A stretch of DNA of 7,799 nucleotides from Gammaproteobacteria bacterium (GCA_018671205.1 JABHIC010000224.1:1-7799), one strand, 5' to 3'; shown: positions 1 to 6,508, counted from the first letter of the stretch. Numbers and translations: made by a program. Notes: a model not told the origin generated them from the sequence alone.

Positions 1-358
1 CAAAACATAATCATAAGGGAGGATCAGCCTTTTTACTCCCTTTGTCTCGATCTCTTCGAGGAGGTGGTGCTAAGCATATCCTGAGCGTATATGGGATCAG
101 TGGTGCTGGGGGCTAGTGGGTAGGATGGGACGTAACACCCTCCCGCCAGATCTTCAGCGGCTGGGGGGAAGTGTCATGTATCGGGTTGGAAAGATAATGG
201 AGGCTGGTGCAATAGGAGAGTTCTAACACTCTCTGAAGGTCTGGTCGGTGTATCGAACCCTCTTCTCATCGGCTGCTTGATGAGGTTACGGTAAGAGCAA
301 TCTTCCTGACAGACAAAAATCAGTTGTTGGTTTCCACCTCTGGGTCTACAGTTCAGTT
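1..358. other. Non-coding region upstream of the antiporter gene, with short inverted repeats
   Basis: I recognise no gene or RNA family in this stretch. The + strand is G-rich in its middle part (about 100-210). Short perfect inverted repeats are visible: 46-50 with 56-60 (5 bp, 5-base loop), 216-221 with 228-233 (6 bp, 6-base loop) and 265-270 with 279-284 (6 bp, 8-base loop). A looser pair is 18-22 with 36-40. None is followed by a run of T, so none looks like an intrinsic terminator. Two reading frames are open from the left edge, ending with stop codons at 82-84 and 114-116. Either could be the tail of an upstream gene, but 27-37 open codons are unremarkable. A GATAAT hexamer at 193-198 resembles a -10 box but has no matching -35. 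I looked for tRNA, RNase P, 6S, tmRNA and riboswitch landmarks and found none convincing. Confidence 0.5.
324..352 (+). promoter_or_regulatory. Weak sigma70-like promoter candidate for the antiporter gene
   Basis: TTGTTG at 324-329 and TACAGT at 347-352 are 17 bases apart, the ideal spacing, but match the consensus hexamers at only 3 and 4 of 6 positions. Transcription would begin at about 359, right on the ATG of the antiporter gene. That fits the absence of any Shine-Dalgarno sequence in front of this ATG and would make the message leaderless. Chance matches of this quality are common, so this is a suggestion only. Confidence 0.2.
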
Positions 359-1795
359 ATGTATACCCTCATTGCACTGCCTCTCCTTGCGCTATTCCCA
401 GCCATAAGCTGGGCCGAATACTCCACGACCCATAGTGACCCGGTGATTCCGATTCTACTTGCACTTACCGTGCTCACACTGGTTGCCCTGTTGGGGAGAG
501 TCATTGCACAACGGCTCAACCAGCCCTCCGTATTGGGTGAGCTAACGCTCGGTATCTTGATCGGCAATCTGGGCTACTGGTACGGCATCGACCTGATTAC
601 CGTACTGCGTGAATCAAGTGCTGTTTTCAATGCGGTCACCCTCTCTTATGAGAGCAATTTCACCCTGGAGCAGGCACTAAGGGAGCAGTTAGAGCCTCTC
701 ATCGTCGAGCAGCTACTACCGCTCCTGAGCAGCGAAAAGGGTGGAGAGACTATTAATGTTATTCAGGTTCTTGACAGCTTCTCCCGCATTGGGCTGCTCT
801 TTCTACTGTTTGTGGTCGGCCTGGAGTCCTCGGTACAGGAGCTACGTATCTCTCTACGCCCCGGCATTCGGGTCGCCATGATCGGTATTTTTGCCCCCTT
901 CATCCTCGGTTTTGCGGTCATGCATCTGTTCGCCCCAGAGAGCCACTGGACCTCTCACCTGATGGTCGCTATTGCCCTCTGTGCCACCAGCATCGGGATC
1001 ACCGCACGGGTTTTCCATGAATTAAAAATAGATAACAGTAAAGTGGCTCAGATTGTCCTCAGTGCAGCGGTGATCGATGATGTACTGGGGCTGATTATGA
1101 TGGCTATCGGTATCGATATCATCTCACGCGGCAGCTTTGAGCTGACAACCGTCCTCTTCTCAATCTCACAGGCCATTATATTTCTGGCATCGATCTACCT
1201 TCTGCTACCGCTGATCATCCGTTTCACCATCCGTCACCTGCACCACTTTGACCTCTGGGAGGCGGAGCTTTTTGTCTCTTTTCTACTGCTGACCAGCCTC
1301 TCTTGGCTGGCTGACTTTGTTGGGCTCTCAGCCATTGTTGGGGCCTTTGCCGCGGGTCTGATTCTAAGTAATCGGGAGTTTACCTACTGGAAAAAGAACT
1401 GCGATGGCCCCACTTGCCATCTGGACCAGAAGATCAAGGAGCAGATCCGCCCCTTTGAGGCAATTTTTGCTCCGCTCTTCTTTGTGCTGATGGGGACTCA
1501 GGTAAAACTGGAGGCCTTTCTTGATCAGGAGATTCTGCTGCTTGCATCCGCATTGATTGTGGTGGCTATTGGTGGAAAGATGGTCAGTGGTCTGGGGGCT
1601 TCTGCCCACTATCCCCGTCTGGCGATTGGTGCAGGAATGGTTCCCCGTGGAGAAGTTGCACTGATTCTTGCCTCGATGGGAAAAACCATAGGGGCACTCA
1701 ACTCTACGCTGTTTACTGCCGTGGTGATGATGACTATTGTGACCACCCTACTGGGGCCTCTTATCCTTAAGTGGCAGCTATCCAGGGAGCTATAG
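359..1795 (+). CDS. Cation:proton antiporter, CPA2/NapA-like (Na+/H+ exchanger family)
   Basis: This is an inner-membrane protein of 478 residues that should exchange Na+ or K+ for protons in pH and ion homeostasis. The sequence shows about a dozen hydrophobic helices with family landmarks: QPSVLGELTLG at 55-65, the unwound-helix motif ATSIGITARVF at 209-219, paired acids Asp240-Asp241 in AAVIDDVLGLI, and the arginine of PRGEV at 429-433. In known NapA/NhaA-type exchangers the double aspartate goes with electrogenic Na+/H+ exchange, whereas KefB/C have Gln-Asp, so a Kef-type glutathione-gated K+ channel is less likely. No NAD-binding (TrkA-N) domain follows. The N-terminus (1-20) is hydrophobic and ends Ala-Ile-Ser-Trp-Ala, like a signal peptide but without a basic start. 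Two oddities are a polar stretch of about 60 residues (80-140) after the first conserved helix and a Cys348/Cys353/His354 cluster in a loop. ATG 359 is the only possible start after the in-frame stop at 281-283; it has no ribosome binding site. The gene converges with envZ, with 2 bases between stops. The transported ion is unknown. Confidence 0.9.
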   Translation: MYTLIALPLLALFPAISWAEYSTTHSDPVIPILLALTVLTLVALLGRVIAQRLNQPSVLGELTLGILIGNLGYWYGIDLITVLRESSAVFNAVTLSYESNFTLEQALREQLEPLIVEQLLPLLSSEKGGETINVIQVLDSFSRIGLLFLLFVVGLESSVQELRISLRPGIRVAMIGIFAPFILGFAVMHLFAPESHWTSHLMVAIALCATSIGITARVFHELKIDNSKVAQIVLSAAVIDDVLGLIMMAIGIDIISRGSFELTTVLFSISQAIIFLASIYLLLPLIIRFTIRHLHHFDLWEAELFVSFLLLTSLSWLADFVGLSAIVGAFAAGLILSNREFTYWKKNCDGPTCHLDQKIKEQIRPFEAIFAPLFFVLMGTQVKLEAFLDQEILLLASALIVVAIGGKMVSGLGASAHYPRLAIGAGMVPRGEVALILASMGKTIGALNSTLFTAVVMMTIVTTLLGPLILKWQLSREL

Positions 1796-1797
1796 CC

Positions 1798-3123
1798 TTA
1801 CACCACCACGCGAGCCACCATCCCCCCCTGTGAATGATTTTCAAGCGAAACCTGCCAGCCATTGATGGTAGCTAGGTTCTTCACAATCGCAAGCCCCAGG
1901 CCACTCCCCCCCCGCTCCTCTGAACGTGAGGCATCTACCCGATAGAAGGGCTGAAAGAGCCGCTCCAGCTGCTCCTCAGCCACCCCTTCCCCATGATCAA
2001 CCACCTCAATCTCTGCACCATCGGCAATACAGCGGAGCCCTACTATGATCGACTCTCCCTCTCCATAGCGGTGACTATTATCGAGATAGTTCGAGAGAAT
2101 TCGAGTGAGCGCAGAGGGGTCAATTGTGCGTAGGCAGGGTTCGAGGGCTGGTTGCCAGATGATATCTACACCTCCCCGCCTCTTGCGATCCACAATGGTA
2201 CTGATTAGCCCGTTAATATCCACCTCCTCCTGCTCTCCCGGTGACTCTCCACGAGCAAAGGCGAGTGCCTGACTAATCAGACTATCCATCACATCCAGAT
2301 CCTCTATCACCCCTTCCACCAGATCCCTATCCTGATCACCACTCAACAGCTCCATACTGAGACGCATTCGGGCCAATGGGGTCTTGAGGTCGTGGGAGAT
2401 TCCGGCCAATAGCGTAGAGCGATTTTCCGTCAGCCCCTGCACACTCTTGACCATCCAGTTAAATCGTTGAATCAGAAAGGAGAATTCACTTGGCCCTTTT
2501 TCGGGGAGCGGCTCAGGATACCCCCCTCGCCCCATCTCTCCCACGGCCATCTGTAACTCTTCCATCGGCTTCACCAACCAACGAGAGAGAAAATAGACTG
2601 CGACCATTGAAAAGGTGACCACAGACAGTAGCACCAACAGCAGCACCGGCAGATTCAGACACCCTTTTCTGACCGCAGGAAAGCCTACTCTCAGGGTACC
2701 TTCTTCAGCACTGAGCGGTATATCGACCCAGTAACGACCCTGCCTCGGCGCTACTCCCAGCTCCTGTCGTAGCGGAACTTTCTCACCAAATCTCTTTTCC
2801 AGCTCATCCTCAACAAAGTACCAGAATGGAATACGCCAACCAGTCGGCTGCAGCTGCAGATCAACAGTAGCCAGCATAAAATCACCGATTGCCCTACCCT
2901 GAGGAGGCACCACCATAAAATGGGAGGACTGTAGGCGTTTGGGATAGCGGCTGATGGTCTCCAGCGCATCAACAAAATGTTCCACCTGTGTGTAGACATT
3001 GGGCAGAACCATCTGCCTAAAGAAGATCGTAAAGGTAAAGATCTGCAGAACGAAGGTGACTGTACCCACCAACAGCATGGTACGGCTGTAGATGCTTTTT
3101 GGTAATTTTGGAAAAAATGACAT
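1798..3123 (-). CDS. envZ: EnvZ-like osmosensor histidine kinase
   Basis: This inner-membrane sensor kinase of 441 residues (E. coli EnvZ has 450) should phosphorylate and dephosphorylate the OmpR encoded just upstream. Order of parts: a short cytoplasmic start, TM1 at about 16-36, a periplasmic domain of about 120 residues, TM2 at about 158-180, a HAMP linker at about 181-232, then the dimerisation/phosphoacceptor helix with GISHDLKTPLARMRL, where His244 is the phosphorylated residue. The ATP-binding domain has an N box (NYLDNS, Asn345 and Asn349), a G1 box (DHGEG, 377-381), an F region (LFQPFYR, 389-395) and a G2 box (GSGLGLAI, 406-413), so all catalytic motifs are intact. The H box and the sensor length match EnvZ better than generic kinases. 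The ATG at 3121-3123 lies 18 bases after the ompR stop and has no clear Shine-Dalgarno sequence, which suggests translational coupling to ompR. The periplasmic domain is the most variable part, so the stimulus may differ from that of E. coli. Confidence 0.9.
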   Translation of the reverse strand: MSFFPKLPKSIYSRTMLLVGTVTFVLQIFTFTIFFRQMVLPNVYTQVEHFVDALETISRYPKRLQSSHFMVVPPQGRAIGDFMLATVDLQLQPTGWRIPFWYFVEDELEKRFGEKVPLRQELGVAPRQGRYWVDIPLSAEEGTLRVGFPAVRKGCLNLPVLLLVLLSVVTFSMVAVYFLSRWLVKPMEELQMAVGEMGRGGYPEPLPEKGPSEFSFLIQRFNWMVKSVQGLTENRSTLLAGISHDLKTPLARMRLSMELLSGDQDRDLVEGVIEDLDVMDSLISQALAFARGESPGEQEEVDINGLISTIVDRKRRGGVDIIWQPALEPCLRTIDPSALTRILSNYLDNSHRYGEGESIIVGLRCIADGAEIEVVDHGEGVAEEQLERLFQPFYRVDASRSEERGGSGLGLAIVKNLATINGWQVSLENHSQGGMVARVVV

Positions 3124-3141
3124 CGGGATTATCGGCTTCGT

Positions 3142-3852
3142 CTACCCATCTGGGGTAAAACGATACCCTACCCCACGTACGGTCTGGATATATCGAGGGT
3201 GCTGAGGGTCATCCTCCAGTTTTTTACGAATACGGGTGATCCGCACATCAATACTACGATCATAGGCCCCCTCCACACCATCACCCAGTAGGTCAAGCAG
3301 TTGATCGCGGCTCATGACATGGTTAGGTCGTGATGCCAGGTGATGCAGTAACTTAAACTCCCCGGCAGTCAAGGTGACCGGCTCCCCCTCTCGACTCAGG
3401 GTGTAACCATCCAGATCAAGCGTGAAGGCACCAAAAACAACTAGATGAATCTCTGGCTCCAGAGAGGGTGTCTCCAGTTTTGGCTCAGACCTGCGAAGAA
3501 CCGATTGAATACGCACCAACAGTTCTCTGGGGTTGAAAGGCTTTGCCAGGTAGTCATCGGCCCCCACCTCTAACCCCGCAATCCGATCTACCTCATCCCC
3601 TTTGGCGCTAAGAATAACAATAGGAATTTCACTCTTTGAACGAAGGCGAGCCGCGATAGTGAGGCCGCTCTCACCAGGCAACATCAAATCAAGCACAATC
3701 AGGTCGGGCAGCCCCTCAGATAAGCGTTGGTCCATCTCCACACCATCTGCCGCGGAATGCACCTCAAAGCCCTGCTCTTTTAGGTATCGACAGAGCAGCT
3801 GACGCAGCTTCTGATCATCATCTACCACAAGAATGTATTTCTGCTCAGACAT
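3142..3852 (-). CDS. ompR: OmpR-family osmotic response regulator
   Basis: This cytoplasmic DNA-binding regulator of 236 residues (E. coli OmpR has 239) is the partner of the EnvZ-like kinase encoded 18 bases downstream. The receiver domain (about 1-121) has the acidic pocket Asp11-Asp12, phosphoacceptor Asp55 in VLDLMLPGE, switch Ser82 and Lys104 in AKPFNPRELL. The winged-helix domain (about 136-234) has the LTAGEFKLLHHL segment, the recognition-helix region RSIDVRITRIRKKLEDDP and the terminal hairpin HPRYIQTVRGVGYRF. Stretches such as AKGDEVDRIAGLEVGADDY and HPRYIQTV are nearly identical to E. coli OmpR, so I name it ompR and not just an OmpR-family member. The ATG at 3850-3852 is supported by GGAG at 3859-3862 with a 6-base spacer. 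The gene lies 86 bases after the second prepilin on the same strand. I see no convincing promoter in that gap, so it may be co-transcribed with the pilin operon or start from an atypical promoter. Confidence 0.95.
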   Translation of the reverse strand: MSEQKYILVVDDDQKLRQLLCRYLKEQGFEVHSAADGVEMDQRLSEGLPDLIVLDLMLPGESGLTIAARLRSKSEIPIVILSAKGDEVDRIAGLEVGADDYLAKPFNPRELLVRIQSVLRRSEPKLETPSLEPEIHLVVFGAFTLDLDGYTLSREGEPVTLTAGEFKLLHHLASRPNHVMSRDQLLDLLGDGVEGAYDRSIDVRITRIRKKLEDDPQHPRYIQTVRGVGYRFTPDG

Positions 3853-3858
3853 CTATTG

Positions 3859-3862
3859 CTCC
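3859..3862 (-). promoter_or_regulatory. Ribosome binding site of ompR
   Basis: On the minus strand this reads GGAG, 6 bases before the ATG at 3850-3852. It fixes the start that gives the usual OmpR N-terminus. Confidence 0.6.
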
Positions 3863-3909
3863 AGTTCCCTTCGGGTAAGCCTGCATAGCCAAACCAGACC
3901 AAGGTTGCC

Positions 3910-3938
3910 GGAGTACCAGGAGACCTTTGAGATACTCC
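3910..3938 (-). other. Inverted repeat directly after the second prepilin gene
   Basis: GGAGTA at 3910-3915 and TACTCC at 3933-3938 form a perfect 6-bp stem with a 17-base loop. It begins with the base next to the prepilin stop codon (3939-3941). No T run follows on the minus strand, so it is not a standard intrinsic terminator. It could be an RNA-processing or stabilising hairpin at the end of the pilin genes, or chance. Confidence 0.25.
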
Positions 3939-4607
3939 CTAGCCACGCTGAAGCACATCACTTACGCTCAACCCCTCAACCCAGTCATGCCTGATCGTCT
4001 CATACCCTGTGGCTGACTCTACCCCATTCGTTGGCGGTGGGTAACGCAGTATCACCGTCTGCCCCTGAGCGCCGGCACTGTTACCACTCTGCACCCACCC
4101 TGTTGGGCTGTTTTTTTCATCCGCGACCTGACAGGAGATCGACCGAGGTGCCAAGACGGTAGATCCCGATCTTCGTAAGACTGCCCAAATCTCAAAATCT
4201 GCGTGGTCAGCCCCTGCTGAAGGCGTTCCCTCAACAACAGCGGCTGTTCCTCCAATAAAGTTGGCTGTTGTCTCCATCAGGATAAAACAGAAGTTGCCGG
4301 CATCTTTCAGCTCCACTCCAAGACGATCTTCCAAACATTGTTCATCATAGCCGGAATGGCTGCTACATGCCCCGGCACCATTCACATAATCTGCCCCCAA
4401 AACTGTACCATACCCATTTCGATAGCTTCTCAGCTTGGCCGAAATCTGAAACAGATAGGGTTTTGCCTCATCCAGTCGTGCCTCCACTAGGTAGAGTCTA
4501 AAACGGGGGAGAGCCATACTGGAGAGGATTCCAATGATGGCAACAACAACCATAAGCTCCATCAGGGTAAAGCCCTTTGCCCACTTTGTTATTGCTCCCA
4601 CTAGCAC
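3939..4607 (-). CDS. Type IV prepilin-like protein (second of two)
   Basis: This is a 222-residue prepilin, expected to be cut and N-methylated by a prepilin peptidase, held in the inner membrane by its N-terminal helix and assembled into a pilus or pseudopilus. The class-III signal is Lys-Gly12 followed by Phe13, with Glu17 at mature position 5 in GFTLMELMVVVAIIGILSS, then an amphipathic helix to about residue 62. The mature protein of about 210 residues has a globular part with four cysteines (81, 91, 107, 159), possibly two disulfides. It is longer than most major pilins, so a minor or tip-type pilin is plausible. The start is uncertain: GTG at 4605-4607 has AGGG 4 bases before it, while GTG at 4599-4601 has GAGG at a 5-base spacing; they differ by two residues and both leave the cleavage site intact. 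It starts 19 bases after the first prepilin stop and is last in the series before ompR. It could belong to a type IV pilus or a type II secretion pseudopilus. Confidence 0.88.
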   Translation of the reverse strand: MLVGAITKWAKGFTLMELMVVVAIIGILSSMALPRFRLYLVEARLDEAKPYLFQISAKLRSYRNGYGTVLGADYVNGAGACSSHSGYDEQCLEDRLGVELKDAGNFCFILMETTANFIGGTAAVVEGTPSAGADHADFEIWAVLRRSGSTVLAPRSISCQVADEKNSPTGWVQSGNSAGAQGQTVILRYPPPTNGVESATGYETIRHDWVEGLSVSDVLQRG

Positions 4608-4626
4608 CTCGCCCTGTAAATATCCT

Positions 4627-5214
4627 TTACCCTATAGAAATTGCCGTGGCCACGGGCGTAGCGGCATCGCAACTCCCTCCCGGAATAAAGGTGATCGTAT
4701 TATCGATATAGGAGGAGCGGAATACATTATTTTCCCATTGAGGAAGCGCGGATGCCACGCTTGAGTACCATAGTTTATCCCCCGTATTCGTTACATGGGT
4801 TGCCATTACACAGACATAGGCATCACGATCAGCGGTCACAATGACACTGACTGTATAACTGAACGAGGAGTCCACAGGCAGTGTCAGCTGAGGAATCAGG
4901 GTAGTGATCGAAGTATCCGCCGCACCACCTGCAGCAAGATTCTTATATTTCCCAAAACCATTGGAGGTATCTACCATTACGCTAGGGGTAACAGATGAGT
5001 GAGAGTCCACGTACCCCTGAACGGCTTTATCAATCCGACCTGACATCTCTACCGCCTCAGATGTTTCTGCAGTTTTGATGAAAGCGGCCATCTTGGGAAT
5101 ACCGATCGATGCCAAAACCCCAATAATTGCAACAACCACCATCAACTCGATCAGGGTAAATCCTCTGCACCCTTTCTCTGCTATCGTCCTGCTACCAAAA
5201 CAATTCCTGTTCAT
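4627..5214 (-). CDS. Type IV prepilin-like protein (first of two)
   Basis: This is a 195-residue prepilin of a type IV filament system. The leader is long (18 residues) and basic, ending Cys-Arg-Gly18; cleavage would leave Phe19 first, with Glu23 as mature position 5 in GFTLIELMVVVAIIGVLAS. The conserved helix continues to about residue 70, and a beta-rich globular part follows. Cys135 and Cys182 are the only cysteines in the mature protein and are placed like the C-terminal disulfide (D-region) loop of type IVa pilins. The N-terminal coding stretch resembles that of the next prepilin at DNA level too, but the globular parts do not, so these are diverged paralogues and not a recent duplicate. 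The ATG at 5212-5214 is preceded by GAGG (5224-5227) at a 9-base spacing. It follows the lipoprotein gene by 39 bases. Size and cysteine layout make it the better candidate for the major subunit of the pair; this is inference. Confidence 0.9.
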   Translation of the reverse strand: MNRNCFGSRTIAEKGCRGFTLIELMVVVAIIGVLASIGIPKMAAFIKTAETSEAVEMSGRIDKAVQGYVDSHSSVTPSVMVDTSNGFGKYKNLAAGGAADTSITTLIPQLTLPVDSSFSYTVSVIVTADRDAYVCVMATHVTNTGDKLWYSSVASALPQWENNVFRSSYIDNTITFIPGGSCDAATPVATAISIG

Positions 5215-5253
5215 CTTCTGTAACCTCTATCAGAGAGTCGGCTCATCCGCCGC

Positions 5254-5901
5254 TCATCTCTTACCGAATTTTGTCAACACACGAGAGGATTCCGGGGTCA
5301 GTCCGTAACGGTACTCCATGCGAACGTAGTTTTTCACCTCGGGGCTATACCACCAGCGTTCATATCCCTTCCAGTCACCGTTGGCACTGCGGGTCTCCAT
5401 CAGCAGGACCCAACACTCAAAGGCACCTGCAGGCACATTAATGGTCTCCTGTCCCTCAACCGTCCATGAGGTACGGTGGACGCGCAACTGGTTATTGGCC
5501 ATGTACTCTCTCATAAAAGAGACCCTGTTGCCTTTGACCAATGGAAAGATAGCGCGTGGATGTTTAGAACGGTAAACCACCTTGCGGTAGGTTGTTGATG
5601 ATTTTGCCTCCTCTTTGAAGAACCCTTTACGACTAATCCACTGCCCCTCAGCATCACTTCTATCAAACCGGGTAGTCTCTCCCTCCACATGGGAGACCTC
5701 CAACCCATAGCCATCACTCCACTGCCAGTAATCACCCACCTGCCAGAGAGGTTCTATCACCATCTGCTGATGAGTAGGGATCTCTGCCGATCTCTCTACA
5801 GCACTCTTTGACTTCTGCTCTACCGTTGTACAGCCTGCCAGAAAAAAGAGTCCCAATACGATGAGCATCCTCTTGTCCATTAATCTATCTGCCTTGAACA
5901 T
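5254..5901 (-). CDS. Lipoprotein of unknown function in the secretin/pilin operon
   Basis: This is a 215-residue exported lipoprotein. A hydrophobic segment (12-23) ends in the lipobox Leu-Ala-Gly-Cys, with Cys24 as the lipidated residue. Thr-Thr follows and there is no Asp at +2, so Lol sorting to the outer membrane is expected. The mature part is rich in Trp and Tyr: VGDYWQW at 55-61, the segment INVPAGAFECWVLLME at 154-169 and RWWYSPEVKNYVRMEY at 182-197. This pattern (valine-proline-alanine-glycine-x-phenylalanine, then tryptophan-tyrosine-serine-proline) recalls a broad family of beta-rich periplasmic proteins, but I cannot name its function. ATG 5899-5901 has AAGGA (5909-5913) at a 7-base spacing. 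Met8 would give a more typical signal peptide but lacks a good ribosome binding site. The gene lies between the membrane-anchored protein (22 bases) and the first prepilin (39 bases). A helper (pilotin-like) role for the secretin is possible but unproven, and most pilotins are smaller. Confidence 0.85.
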   Translation of the reverse strand: MFKADRLMDKRMLIVLGLFFLAGCTTVEQKSKSAVERSAEIPTHQQMVIEPLWQVGDYWQWSDGYGLEVSHVEGETTRFDRSDAEGQWISRKGFFKEEAKSSTTYRKVVYRSKHPRAIFPLVKGNRVSFMREYMANNQLRVHRTSWTVEGQETINVPAGAFECWVLLMETRSANGDWKGYERWWYSPEVKNYVRMEYRYGLTPESSRVLTKFGKR

Positions 5902-5923
5902 ACCTTATTCCTTCTCCTTGGGA

Positions 5924-6355
5924 TCAATCAATGATACTAATGCTCTTTCCAGAGAGCGGCAACCATCGTCCCTGATTGCCCCCCTCCTCTCTCACTACAT
6001 ACTCATAGATCAACGGTGGGAGTAGACCACTCTTAACCGCACTCTCCGAGGCCAGCCCACGAACCATCAGACCACCTTCCGTGCGTACCACCTCATAGAG
6101 GAATGAGGATGAGACTGGATATGGAAGCCCCAGTTTATCAAACCCTTTTGCCATCTTCTCCCTATTGAAGTAGACATACTGTTCATGTAACGGAAAGTAC
6201 TGATTACGCTCAGCATTAACAATACGACTCACCTGTAATTCAGCCCCGGACCGAAGCGCCCCACTCCCTACTTTTGCCTCAATCAGTGGATAGAAGAGTG
6301 CTCCGACAATCAACAGGGCGCCTACCACCCAATTGATGGGGGTCAGCAAATGCAC
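5924..6355 (-). CDS. Small single-helix membrane protein of the secretin/pilin operon
   Basis: This 143-residue protein has one N-terminal transmembrane helix (about 8-25), preceded by only seven residues, and a soluble domain of about 115 residues that should face the periplasm. I do not recognise a named family. The layout resembles a pilin: hydrophobic helix, helical extension (about 30-60), then a strand-rich end with Tyr-Pro-Val-Ser and Phe-Leu-Tyr-Glu-Val-Val. But it lacks the Gly-Phe prepilin cleavage site and the glutamate at mature position 5. Other possible roles are a GspC-, PilP- or MshF-like inner-membrane partner of the secretin; position and size fit these but no motif decides. 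The start is GTG (6353-6355), 3 bases after the secretin stop, with the GAG of the secretin end as a weak ribosome binding site, so the two are probably translationally coupled. It has no cysteine. Confidence 0.75.
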   Translation of the reverse strand: MHLLTPINWVVGALLIVGALFYPLIEAKVGSGALRSGAELQVSRIVNAERNQYFPLHEQYVYFNREKMAKGFDKLGLPYPVSSSFLYEVVRTEGGLMVRGLASESAVKSGLLPPLIYEYVVREEGGNQGRWLPLSGKSISIID

Positions 6356-6358
6356 CGC

Positions 6359-6508
6359 TTACTCATCCTCTTCCAGATCAGCAATGTTTCGTTGCGCAAT
6401 ATCCAATAACTGACTCCCTTCACGTAGATCACGACGTATCTCACTCATGTCCTGGCGACGATTTTGCATAAAGCGGCGAGTGGCCAACCCCTGGCTATTC
6501 AGCAGCTC
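6359..6508 (-). other. Charged helical C-terminal tail of the secretin
   Basis: About 50 residues follow the final barrel strand (FFITPRIV). They are rich in Arg, Gln, Glu and Asp with regularly spaced Leu/Ile (for example LLDIAQRNIADLEEDE at the end) and look like one or two amphipathic helices. In several type II and III secretins a C-terminal S domain in this position binds a pilotin lipoprotein. That function here is inferred only from position. Confidence 0.4.

Noticed and set aside
1..116. Two reading frames open from the left edge, with stops at 82-84 and 114-116, possible tail of an upstream gene
   Set aside because: Only 27 and 37 codons, both frames open at once, and neither peptide resembles a known protein end. 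Chance is sufficient.
201..262. Sequence resembling RNase P (GTGCAATAGGAGAG) and, on the minus strand, a tRNA T-loop (GGGTTCGATA)
   Set aside because: The other conserved blocks of RNase P are absent, and the T-loop-like bases are not flanked by a matching 5-bp stem or a cloverleaf.
1364..1609. Minus-strand open frame inside the antiporter gene
   Set aside because: It lies opposite conserved antiporter helices, has no ribosome binding site that I can see and no recognisable product.
1770..1800. AGCTAT direct repeat around the antiporter stop codon as a terminator or recombination site
   Set aside because: The repeats are direct, not inverted, are only 6 bases long and have no T run.
4530..5165. 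Possible recent duplication giving the two prepilin genes
   Set aside because: DNA similarity is confined to the stretch coding for the conserved N-terminal helix, where protein constraint explains it. The remainder is unrelated in length and sequence.
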